Shown here piece after piece: positions 11,162 through 22,900 of a stretch of 64,000 nucleotides of DNA. Position 1 is the stretch's first letter; the number at the start of each line of letters is the position of its first letter. Location of the stretch: NCBI GenBank assembly GCA_963576725.1, contig OY755251.1, forward strand, positions 38,075,246-38,139,245, written 5' to 3'. The notes under the pieces were generated by a model. That model did no database searches, was not told the DNA's origin, and saw nothing but the letters and a program-made list of their open reading frames with translations. This DNA is from Azorinus chamasolen (Eukaryota > Mollusca > Bivalvia > Cardiida > Solecurtidae). The translations under genes were made by a program, and so were the position numbers.

Positions 11162-12180
11162 TTAACCCTTTACCTGTTCAATATTCATATGAGATATAAT
11201 GTAACCCTTTACCTGTTCAATATTCATATGAGATATAATGTAACCCTTTACCTGTTCAATATTCATATGAGATATAATGTAACCCTTTACCTGTTCAATA
11301 TTCATATGAGATATAATGTAACCCTTTACCTGTTCAATATTCATATGAGATATAATGTAACCCTTTACCTGTTCAATATTCATATGAGATATAATGTAAC
11401 CCTTTACCTGTTCAATATTCATATGAGATATAATGTAACCCTTTACCTGTTCAATATTCATATGAGATATAATGTAACCCTTTACCTGTTCAATATTCAT
11501 ATGAGATATAATGTAACCCTTTACCTGTTCAATATTCATATGAGATATAATGTAACCCTTTACCTGTTCAATATTCATATGAGATATAATGTAATCCTTT
11601 ACCTGTTCAATATTCATATGAGATATAATGTAACCCTTTACCTGTTCAATATTCATATGAGATATAATGTAACCCTTTACCTGTTCAATATTCATATGAG
11701 ATATAATGTAACCCTTTACCTGTTCAATATTCATATGAGATATAATGTAACCCTTTACCTGTTCAATATTCATATGAGATATAATGTAACCCTTTACCTG
11801 TTCAATATTCATATGAGATATAATGTAACCCTTTACCTGTTCAATATTCATATGAGATATAATGACACCCTTTACCTGTTCAATATTCATATGAGATATA
11901 ATGTAACCCTTTACCTGTTCAATATTCATATGAGATATAATGTAACCCTTTACCTGTTCAATATTCATATGAGATATAATGACACCCTTTACCTGTTCAA
12001 TATTCATATGAGATATAATGTAACCCTTTACCTGTTCAATATTCATATGAGATATAATGTAACCCTTTACCTGTTCAATATTCATATGAGATATAATGTA
12101 ACCCTTTACCTGTTCAATATTCATATGAGATATAATGTAACCCTTTACCTGTTCAATATTCATATGAGATATAATGACAC
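11162..12180. repeat. 39-bp tandem array (about 26 copies)
   Basis: The unit contains AACCCTTTACCTGTTCAATA and TTCATATGAGATATAATG. Copies are nearly identical; rare variants are AATCC and GACACC for the AACC motif. As 39 is a multiple of three, open frames of over 340 codons exist on both strands. They consist only of the 13-residue repeat and show no sign of selection. Confidence 0.95.
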
Positions 12181-12383
12181 CATGAACATTAATTACATTA
12201 TTTTTCAAAACAGCATATGAACACAGGAAATTTAGGCTGCAACAGAAACTGTAGAATCAGATTTATATTTTACCATAAGCAAACAGTAGATCCTGATCAA
12301 ACAACTCCCACAGGAGACATCTGATCTGGGTCATCTCTGTTTGCAAATATGTGAAAAGGTGTTTACATGAAAGGAAAGGTTAA
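11162..12383. mobile_element. PB-A MITE inflated by a terminal 39-bp array
   Basis: The left terminus TTAACCCTTTACC is present about 26 times in tandem. After that, a single normal PB-A interior (12180-12360) and right terminus (GGAAAGGTTAA) follow. The array grew from the MITE's own end. Confidence 0.85.
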
Positions 12384-12400
12384 ATTACATTTTATAGCCA

Positions 12401-12611
12401 TTAACCCTTTCCTCCAAAAATACGCCTTTCTACAACTCTGTAATAGTCACCTCTTGAAATCATTGTGATAAATAGAGCATTTGCTCCATATCACAATGGT
12501 TTCTATACTTCACAAAAATAACATTTTCCTTTTTTCTAGTAAATACTCCTTATCGTTAGACTCATTAAAAAAAAGTTGGGTCTAAAATTAGCCTTTGGAG
12601 GAATCGGTTAA
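12401..12611. mobile_element. PB-B MITE
   Basis: TTAACCCTTTCCTCC to GGAGGAATCGGTTAA. The hairpin GTGATAAATAGAGCATTTGC is shortened on its right side. Confidence 0.8.
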
Positions 12612-13109
12612 GTGTGTTGTTGTTTTTAAATTGAAAGTTAGATATTTTTACATACCTTATCATCTCGAATAAACTTCCCTGGGGGCGTAACGTTTCTGTG
12701 CATTTGTACACATTCATGTGGTTGCTAATGCAGAATGAAAGCAATGCTGAAAGTTTCCTGCAGTCTTTTTGGTGTGCATTAAGTTACCATCTGTATTTTG
12801 AAAACAAAACTATTAACCCTGTTTCTTTATTTAATTGTTATTGTATAGAGTTTTTGTTGTTTTATTCATCGTTCGTTTTCCCCCAGAATTAAGGGGGGTA
12901 TTTATTAGAGTTGGGGCATTTATTAGGGGAGAATTGATTGATTGCTCTTTATGTTTGCAAACCATTTAACGCTACATTTTCAAAGTGAAACGGTCCATCA
13001 TTGTTTAATAATGAAGTCCATACAGTATAAAAGGATCTGCTTTGCTAGACAACAGTGCAAACAGTCATCTGATATGGGTCTGCAATGCTAGCAAACTTAT
13101 TTCTCCTAT
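12612..13109. other. Repeat remnants, no exon found
   Basis: Near 12730-12800 there is a PG remnant (ATGCAGAATGAAAGC...GTGCATTAAG). Near 12960-13090 there is an HP-D remnant (CATTTTCAAAGTGAAACGG). An upstream BIVM exon could hide here, but none is recognisable. Confidence 0.4.
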
Positions 13110-13302
13110 TTTCCTATAGGAGCTGTCTGATCTGGGTCTACTCTGCAAATGTGTGAAAAGGTGTTTATATGAAGGAAAGGGTTAATCAGAAGCATAATAG
13201 CACATAGTGTAGACCCAGATCAAACAGCTTCAGGGGCTGTTTGATCTGGGTCTGCACTATTTGCATATGTGTGTCTGTCTGAATACATTTTGTACTAAGT
13301 AG
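13110..13302. repeat. PB-A right end, then HP-E hairpin
   Basis: 13110-13184 is a PB-A right end closing with GGAAAGGGTTAA. 13186-13302 is HP-E: ATAGTGTAGACCCAGATCAA pairs with TTGATCTGGGTCTGCACTAT. The hairpin ends 40 bp before the BIVM splice acceptor. Confidence 0.7.
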
Positions 13303-13342
13303 AGCATAAGGGTAATTGTTTAGATGTTCTTCATACTTTCAG

Positions 13343-13970
13343 GTTACTGGCGGGGCACTGGGGCATATGCCAAACTACCGATTGAAGAGGGAAAGGTAGA
13401 AAATAAAGACGATGATGCTTCTGGTAACGAGAGCGACCCCAGCTGTAAACTCTTAAAAGATACTGAAAGAGACACAGATAGTGAGGGAACTGTCACTGAA
13501 GATGTTGTACAAAAACTGTCAACAAAAGCATTGAATGCAAAATTCTCTGGGCATTGTACTGACAGAGTTGAAAGTTTTGAAGCTAGTTCAAAGCAAAATT
13601 TGAGAAAGTGTGTAACATGGGAAACTTCTGTTGGTCAAGGAAAGTTGGAGTCCTTGAAGAGTGATGGGGATAAGGTGAGAAACTTGAGACTGGATTTGAA
13701 TTTAAACCAGGAGAAGCTGTTAAACCATAATAACATTGAGGCAGATTTCACACCACCAGATGATGATCCTGATGGATCTTTGAGCAAGAATACAACTGGT
13801 GCAGCATGGGATATTGAAATTAACGGTTCTGTCAATAAAGGTTCCAGTAAACGATTGGAGGCATTAAAAAAGGCCAGAACACAGACCACGGGAGAGAAAT
13901 ACACACCTCCAAAGGCTTTGGTATCAACCAATCAGATTGCTCAGAGAAAAGTTTTAGATCTGAAACGATG
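13343..13970 (+). CDS. BIVM: BIVM first visible coding exon (N-terminal, acidic)
   Basis: Acceptor CATACTTTCAG precedes 13343; donor GTGAGT follows 13970. The exon opens with the last two bases of a codon. It encodes a Ser/Asp/Glu/Lys-rich, probably disordered region and ends in the conserved QRKVLDLKR block, the first recognisable BIVM sequence. The ATG at 13324 is upstream of the acceptor and therefore intronic. There is no in-frame Met near the start of the exon, so translation begins in an earlier exon. Confidence 0.9.
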
Positions 13971-16900
13971 GTGAGTTATTTTGATGGGGAATAAGTTGAA
14001 TTGTTAATTGATTCAAACCCTTTCCTTCATATAAATGCCTTTTCATGCATTTGCAAACAGAATAGACCCATATCAGACGGCTCCTACAGGAGCCATCTAA
14101 TCAGGGTCTGCTCTGTTTGCCTAGGAAATTATAATTGATCTGATTCTATTGCTTCCGCTTATAAAAAAACATTTTATATACATATGCCATTATAAAAATT
14201 CAGCGAATAAATATTAATTATGTCATTTAATTCTTACATGAATATTGAACAGGGAAAGGGTTAAAGTCATTAAAAAAGGTGGAACATTGTAGCCATTTTA
14301 GAAACTAAAGAAACATCTAATAAAGTCCATTAGCAAACAGAGCAGACCCTGATCAGACAGTTCCTATAGGAGACATCTGATCTGGATCTACTCTGTTTGC
14401 AAATGCATGAAAAGGCGATTATATGAGGGAAAGGGTTAATTGTAACCTTGGTCTCACCGTAGATTGGATTAATCTTTTACCTTAAAGAGGTGCTTTTGCA
14501 AACAGGATCTACCCAGAGCTGTCTGCTCAGAGTCTGCTCTGTTTGCTTATGCAATCATATTGATTGATTCTACGGTGTAGCAATCCTGTGTTCATATACC
14601 ATTATGATTAATGTTCATAGTGGCATTATTTCTTCTTTCATGAATTTTCATCAAGTAATGGATTAAAGACTATCCAAGTTCAGGCTTAAAAGACATTCTA
14701 GTGTTGAATGTTGACTATTAGCTTTCTATATGTTTATTTTTAGCTACAGTATGAGCCCATTTTGTATGATGTTTGTAGGTTCTGTATGAGTCCACTATGT
14801 ATGATGTTTGTAGGTACTGTATGAGTCCATTCAGTATGATGTTTGTAGGTTCTGTATGAGTCCACTATGTATGATGTTTGTAGGTACTGTATGAGTCCAC
14901 TATGTATGATGTTTGTAGGTACTGTATGAGTCCATTCAGTATGATGTTTGTAGGTTCTGTATGAGTCCACTATGTATGATGTTTGTAGGTTCTGTATGAG
15001 TCCATTCTGTATGATGTTTGTAGGTACTGTATGAGTCCACTATGTATGATGTTTGTAGATTCTGTATGAGTCCACTATGTATGATGTTTGTAGATTCTGT
15101 ATGAGTCCACTATGTATGATGTTTGTAGGTTCTGTATGAGTCCACTATGTATGATGTTTGTAGATTCTGTATGAGTCCACTATGTATGATGTTTGTAGAT
15201 TCTGTATGAGTCCACTATGTATGATGTTTGTAGATTCTGTATGAGTCCACTATGTATGATGTTTGTAGATTCTGTATGAGTCCACTATGTATGATGTTTG
15301 TAGGTTCTGTATGAGTCCATTCTGTTACATATCATGATGTTTGTTTGTAGATACTCTGTATAGTGTAATGTTTGTAGGTACATGTACTGTATGAGTCCAT
15401 TGTTTATAATGTTTGTTTTAGGTACTGTATGAGTCGACCTCAGTACAAGAAGTCATGTGGAATCTCCTCTTTGGTCTCCTGTTGGAACTATCTGTTTAGC
15501 ACCCTCGGACACGGCAAGTAAGTCGGCTGTATGGAAGAGATGAAAAATTATATGTGTCAGTATAATATTAATTGATTATCCCCTTGAACGTTTCTAGAGA
15601 AGAATGTTACAGCATTAAGAGTTTGCATGACTAAACTATGCAACATGGCTGACATTTGTAAACAGCTTGGATCCAAATGAGACCCTAACAAACTGGGCAT
15701 CTCATCAGAATGCAAGCTATTTGACCTTTGGTCAAATTCAAGTCGAGTCAAGTAATATTTATTTACAAGTCTGTACATAATTAACAGATAACATAAGCTC
15801 GACTGAGCTTTTAACACCGACATTTGTCAAAAGCTGTAACAAATCAGATAAAAAGTAAGTAGATATTCAGAGTTTATCAGACTTCAGTTTATACAGCAGG
15901 TTAAGGGTTTAAGCCTTTACCACATGCATATTTATATAAGAATTCATGATTTCATGAATATTAATTAACTGAACTTTATAATAGCCAAAGAATAATGGAA
16001 TCTTTGGTTATTTCAGAAATGGTAGAATCAGATTATGGATCATCATTCCATATACAAACAACAGAGTAGACCCTGATCAGATGGAGCTATCTGATATGGA
16101 TCTACTCTGTTTGCAAAGATACCAAAAGGTGTCTATGGGGTCCAGGTTTAACAGACCTTTGTATAAGAAGACATCATCATTCTCAGCTTAGTAAAGGTTT
16201 AATCAATAGCCTGTTCATTGTCTTAGCTTTGTTAGTGCATTCTTTGATACTTAATAAATAATTGATTTGGGAAGATTGTATGATATTCTGGCTTGTAAAT
16301 TTAATGGTTCTTGTAAGGGACAGGAGGTATGTTAAATTCTAGCTGTATGATACCAGCACAGTAAAATCTCTTTCATCTAATTCTTAGATTAACGTTAAGT
16401 CAGTAGTAGTTTCTGCATTACTCCCAATGGAGCTTTTTTGCATTATGTTTATTCTGCATCATTAAGTAGCTACATAAATGAAAATACACCAATGTTTATT
16501 TAGCCTCGCCTTCCCCCCTTTAGCGGATCAAAGGTCAATGTCACTTTGACCTTGAACACAAAAAAATGATTTCTGCTCTATAACAGGAATCCAAAGGCAT
16601 ACATTATCTTCAAAACTGTTTAGCTGCTAGTCATGACTAGCAGAGGACCCCAGTTGATTTTGAGGTCATGTTGTCAAAGGTCTGAAGAAGACCAACCCCA
16701 CGTCCCTGTCATGCAGCCTGGACAACGGTGCAAGACAACTAACAGGGCTCTGGTGAAGCTGAAGAGCCAACCAGTGGATAACATATGGTTACAGAAACAG
16801 CTATAGACATGATAGTTGCCCTATATCCCACCAGGGATGAAGTGGATTAAGATCAGTTGTCATCGGTCAAAGTCACATAGAACTTTGTTTTTGAAATTGT

Positions 16901-19900
16901 TTCCAGCATTTAATTATAAATACATGTAAATAATGCTTTGGTCCAAGTCTCTCAAAATTGACTAAGGATGTCACATGATATACATTAAAACCTCATTAAT
17001 CTTAACATTATAATTATCAGTATTTAACCCTTTACTCCATAAATATGCCTTTCTATGTCTTTGCAAACAAAGAAGACCCAGTGTAGACCCTCTATAGGAG
17101 CCATCTGACTAGGGTCTGCTCTGTTTGCATATGATATAATATAGATATAATTCTACACTTTCTGCTATAGCCAAAACTTCTTGTTTCTATGTCCTATTAT
17201 AAAGTTAATATTCACGAAGTCACTATTTCTTTACATGAATATTCATAGAGTAATTGGTTAAGACAGTTTGAAGCTTAAATCATGGTGAAAGTCATGCAGA
17301 AAGTGGCTTTCTGCTTGACTTTCACCTTGCATTATACAGCTACCTGCCTAAAATGTTCCCAATTCTTTGTTACTAAAGGTTCAGATTAGTGAGATTTTAC
17401 TAGAATCTGATAATAATCTAGTCTAGACAGATAGGTATACAGCTATAGTTTGTTTGGATCCTATTTGTTGTTTTTTCAAATCAGATTGTGCTTCTATGAA
17501 GATTGATTAACTACCCTAAGTATTTTAGACAGACAGACAGACATTAGTAGGGATCTACACTATTTGCTACTATTTCAGTATCGTCGAGTTACTGTCTTGG
17601 TGCCAAAATTATTTGTGAGCTTTACAAACCATTAGAGAGTCAAGAATACTTAGGGTATATAATTATGCGCACTATTGATTAATAAACTGCTGTTTATGTA
17701 CTTCCAGTCTGCACCCAATCACACAGGAGGAGGCCCTTACAGTTCTCACGTTTAAGCCGCCCTTTGGCGACATCAAGTTTGGACCCTTCACTGGCAATGC
17801 TACCCTTATGAGGTAAGATAATGATATTGAATGGCTGACATTCAACCCTTTGCTCCAAAGATACACAGTTAATGCCTTTGCAAACAGAGTAGACCCAGAT
17901 CAGACGACTCGTTTAGGAGCTGTCTGATCAGGGTCTGCTCTATTTGCTGCTGAAATTATGCAGATCTGATTCTACAGTTTTTACCAAGGCCAAAACTTTT
18001 CTTGTCATCTGCCATTATAAATAAGCTAATTAATACTCATGCATACACTATTTCTTACATGAATTTTCATGGAGTAAAGGGTTCAAGAGTCCATTTTGAA
18101 GTCATCATAGGAAATGGGCTTGTAAGATATTTGCAGATATTGTAGACCGAGTTCAGCTGCTGCATAATGAAGATTACATCTCCTTAGCAGATTATGTATT
18201 TTATAAGCCACCCATGCATGCAGTTCAGACACTGATCATAAGCTTCGTTCCACAGTTGCATTTGATCTAGGTCTACACTGATCTACCGTATATAGTTGTA
18301 TAAGTGTATATTTTCGCTGGTGAAACCCATTACCTCATAGGCTATTTTTAGAAACAACCTCTTTTAATTAATTTACCGAAAAGGAGCATTAACTAGAGAA
18401 AAGGAAAATTTTAGAATTTTGTAGTTTAAAACCAAGTGACTTTTACAGAATCGTCAAAAGTCATCAATATCAGGGAAAGGGTTAAAGTCTGCGTTTTGCG
18501 TGTCAGAGGAAATATTCGTGGAAAGCTAATGTCGAATAATTTCATAAGAATTGTACGTCGTGAGAATCACTTTGGCATACATAAACTCATTAAAATTGCG
18601 TGTCATTAATATTCACTTGATGTACAGTAGATAGCAAAATTTAAACGTTACTTTACTTATATGTGTGTACATGTAATGTGTACATAATTTAATGTATGGG
18701 CATAGTATGGTATTATTTAGAAAAGTGTTCACCCTGTTTAAGTACAAATATACTGGTAGTTACAGGGTGCATGAACTAAAGATAGATGTGACAGGCAAGT
18801 TTTAATCACGTAGTTGCTCTATGAAGCTAAACATACAGTAGGCAGACAGTGTGAAGGTGTGAAAAAACGGGGAATTAGTGATTAAACATTAGTGTATGGA
18901 CTTCATATCTATGTATCATGTGAAATTAACTAGCAGTCGCTTGGTTAAAATCGTCTGTCCCGTAAACGAATTGTACCCAGAATGTGAATTTCATTATTTA
19001 CCTAGCCAAAGAGTTAGGATCTTGATCAGGCACTTAGTTACTCATCAAATGCACGTAAATGATTTGAATAAGATTTGGATCCAGATAATTTGCATACATG
19101 TATTTGTCAAACTTCTCAAACTGTCGGTTACTTATACCATACCGGTGTCGAAATAAATTGATGCAGCATTGGTGTAAGGATGCAGACCCTGATCAAACTG
19201 CTCCTACAGGATCCAGCTTATATGGGTCTACTCTGCAAAAGCTTTAGAATATGTATTAACCCTTTACTCATAAATACGCCTTTCTATGCCTTTGCAAACA
19301 GAGTAGACCTAGATGGTCTGCTCTGTTTGCTTATGAGATAATATAGATAATGATTCTACAGTTTCTGCCATTGCCAAAACTGCCTGTGGCAATGTGCTGT
19401 TGTTATAAAAATTAATCTAGTTAATATTCATGATGATAATGTCATAATTTCTCACATGAATACTCATGGAGTAAAGAGTTAAAGAGGTTTAACACTGGTG
19501 TTTTTTCTTACAACAGATGGTTTCGCCTGTTAAACGATCATTTCCGAGTGAGAGGTCGCTGCTACTATGTGTACAAACCACATGGCAAGAACAAGACAGA
19601 GAATGTCAGTGAGGAGGATGCTCTGGCAACAGTGAAGAAGGGTCTGCAGGAACAGAGCACTACGTTTATCTACCATTGTCAGAACCACTATTTCTGTCCC
19701 ATTGGCTATGAAGATGTTCCCCAGTGTCCAACACAAGCCTACAGGTATCAGATTTACAGAAGAACCACTCTGCAAGAGCCACTTACTGAATAAACATACA
19801 TGGGTCTTTAACCATTTTCTCTATAAATGAATATTCATGTAAGAAATAATAACATCATGAAATTAAATTCGCTGAATGTTTTAATGGCAAATGAATACAG

Positions 19901-22900
19901 TAAAACCTCACTACAACGGCCGCTAAATTGTGTTCATTAGTTGGAATTTAGGGCAGGTGGCTGCTTAAAGCAAGGTGAAAGTAAAACAGAACGTATAAGA
20001 GTGTTCTGTTTTACTTTCACCTTGCTTTAAGCAGCCACCTGCCTTTAACACAAAATACTTTTAATATGTAATTTAGTGGCTGTTATAGAGAGGTATTACT
20101 GTACATGAATTTAGTGGCTGTTATAGAGAGGTATTACTGTACATGAATTTAGTGGCTGTTATAGAGAGGTATTACTGTACATGAATTTAGTGGCTGTTGT
20201 TATAGAGAGGTATTACTGTACATGAATTTAGTGGCTGTTATAGAGAGGTATTACTGTACATGAATTTAGTGGCTGTTATAGAGAGGTATTACTGTACATG
20301 AATTTAGTGGCTGTTATAGAGAGGTATTACTGTACATGAATGTTTGCTGTAGAATCAGTTCTATAGTATTCCGTAAGTAAACAGAACAGACCGTGATCAG
20401 ACAACTACTGTAGGACCCATCTCATCTGGGTCTGCTGTTCTATAGTATTCCGTAAGTAAACAGAACAGACCGTGATCAGACAACTACTGTAGGACCCATC
20501 TCATCTGGGTCTGCTCTTCTATAGTATTCCGTAAGTAAACAGAACAGACCGTGATCAGACAACTACTATAGGACCCATCTGATCTGGGTCTGCTCTTTTT
20601 GCAAAGGCATTAAAAAGTGTATATATGGGGCAAGGGTTAAGGGCTGTTTAATACAGAATAAAAATAATGTAGAAATCTCATATGAACTTTCTGCATAATA
20701 TTTTTCCTGTATAAGCTTCCACCTTTCATAGAGACACAGAGTTAGACTTCTTTCAACTGGTCATTGTGGAGAGGTTTTACCGAAGTTTCATGTTTGTTTC
20801 TATTCTTTGTACATGGAGGCAAAAACAAATGGTGATTTTTTGGCAATATGAGTACAATATTGTACGATGAATGCAATATTTTATTTTAAAACTTGCTGAA
20901 AATTGCTTCTACACGCTTTTAAAGGCATCTTTGATCTTTGAGAGTGTTGGTGTGCAGTCTAAATGAGAAATAAAAATAAGTAAACCCTTCTAAATTCATG
21001 ATGTACTTTTTTATTTAATTTAATCTTCAAAGAACAAATAAGCAGTCATTTTCCTTTGCTTCAAAGGGCTTTCCATATTTATTATTACCAGTATGCACAC
21101 ATGTTCAGTTGGGATGAACTCGGTTTTCACCCACAGTTGTGTACACACTCTTGTTGGAACTCTGTATGATCTGGGTCTACACTATTTCTAAAAGCCAGTT
21201 TAATAACTGGGTTCCCACTTTGAAAGGATTAATGCATTTAACCTTTTCCTTCATATAAATGCCTTTTCACGCATTTGCAAACAGAGAAAACCCAGATCAG
21301 ACAGTTCCTAGAGGAGCTGTCTGATCAGGGTCTGCTCTGTTTGTTAATGGAATTTGATAGATCTGTTTCTTTAGTTTCTGAAATGGATACAATGTCTCAC
21401 CTTCTATATTTAACTATAACTGTTTTTTCCATGAATATTCGGTAGGTATTAAAATTAGGACTAAATATAGTACAGGGAAAGGGTTAACCCTTCACCTGAT
21501 TGAAATGTTTTTTCATGCCATTGTAACAGAGTAGACTCAGATCAGATAGCTTCTGTAGGAGCCATCTGATCAGGGTCTGCTCTGTTTGCGTATGAAATAG
21601 TATAGATCTGATTCTACAGTTTTTTGCCGTGGCATTAACTCATTGTTTATTGACCTTTATAGATACTCAGTTAATTATTATTCATGACATCATGAACTTT
21701 TATATAAATATTTATGAGGTAAAGAGTTAACAGGAAATGGCATACCTTTATGTATTGAAAGAAAATACTCAAATATGCAATAAAAGGGATATTCATTATT
21801 TCCCCAGTGGAGATGTTGAGGGTGCAGACACTTGGATTCTTATTGGAGACCCCAGCAGAAAACACCCAAGTGTGCATTGCAAAAGGTAAGAATAAAGTGT
21901 AATACTCTATTACTGTAGGTATAAAACATCCTATCTCCACTCACCACCAGTGTATAGAACATCCAATCTCCACTCACCACCAGTATATAGAACACCCAAC
22001 CTTCACTCACCACCTTGTATAGAACATCCAATCTCCACTCACCACCAGTGTATAGAACACCCAATCTCCACTCACCACCAGTGTATAAAACATCCAATCT
22101 CCACTCACCACCAGTGTGTAGAACACCCAATCTCCACTCACCACCAGTGTATAGAACACCCTATCTCCACTCACCACCAGTGTGTAGAACACCCAATCTC
22201 CACTCACCACCAGTGTGTAGAACACCCAATCTCCACTCACCACCAGTGTATAGAACAATCAATCTCCACTCACCACCAGTGTATAGAACAATCAATCTCC
22301 ACTCACCACCAGTGTATAGAACATCCAATCTCCACTCACCACCAGTGTATAAAACATCCAATCTCCACTCACTACCAGTGTATAGAATAATAGAATCAAG
22401 CATGGGTTTTGTTAAAGACGGGGGTTTCTATACCCGAGGTTGGTCTGTTCCAGTCGGAAACAAGCTTTAGCGAGTTTCCGATAGGAACAGACCAACTGAG
22501 GGTATAGAAACCCCCGGCTTTAACAAAACCCATGCTTGATTATTTTTCTCGCGGAAATACGCCCTAAAAGCAAGTAAATTAACGAATTTTGTGAAGTACT
22601 ACTTAACATTGCGTAATACGACTTCCATATCTAATAGCAACAGACTGCAGCATAACTTTAGGCGTAACACCAAAATGACGTCATTTGTTATGACAACCAC
22701 AAACGTTACGTTTTGGCGTAAAATATAAATGACTGAGTGACTACAAAACAACGTCTTCGGTTAATTAAATAGGCTTTTAAAGTGTTTATATGATAAATAG
22801 AATTTAATATTCGTGCTAATAACTTATATTAATTTCAATTTATAAGGTTGTTGCCTATAGAAATGTTGGTATAATTCTGTAAGAATTCCTTCCCTTGTAT

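Noticed and set aside
11162..12220. ORFs of about 345 codons on both strands
   Set aside because: Pure translation of a 39-bp satellite (multiple of three) open on both strands; no other coding sign.
13324..13342. ATG at 13324 as BIVM start
   Set aside because: Upstream of the splice acceptor TTTCAG at 13337-13342; the short leader has no conservation and the exon is phase-matched for an upstream exon.
14741..15421. CRISPR-like array
   Set aside because: Units are contiguous without unique spacers, in a eukaryotic intron; the same holds for 50430-51130 and 1770-3164.
21950..22470. Overlapping ORFs of 80-151 codons
   Set aside because: Arise from the 33-bp array; open in several frames at once.
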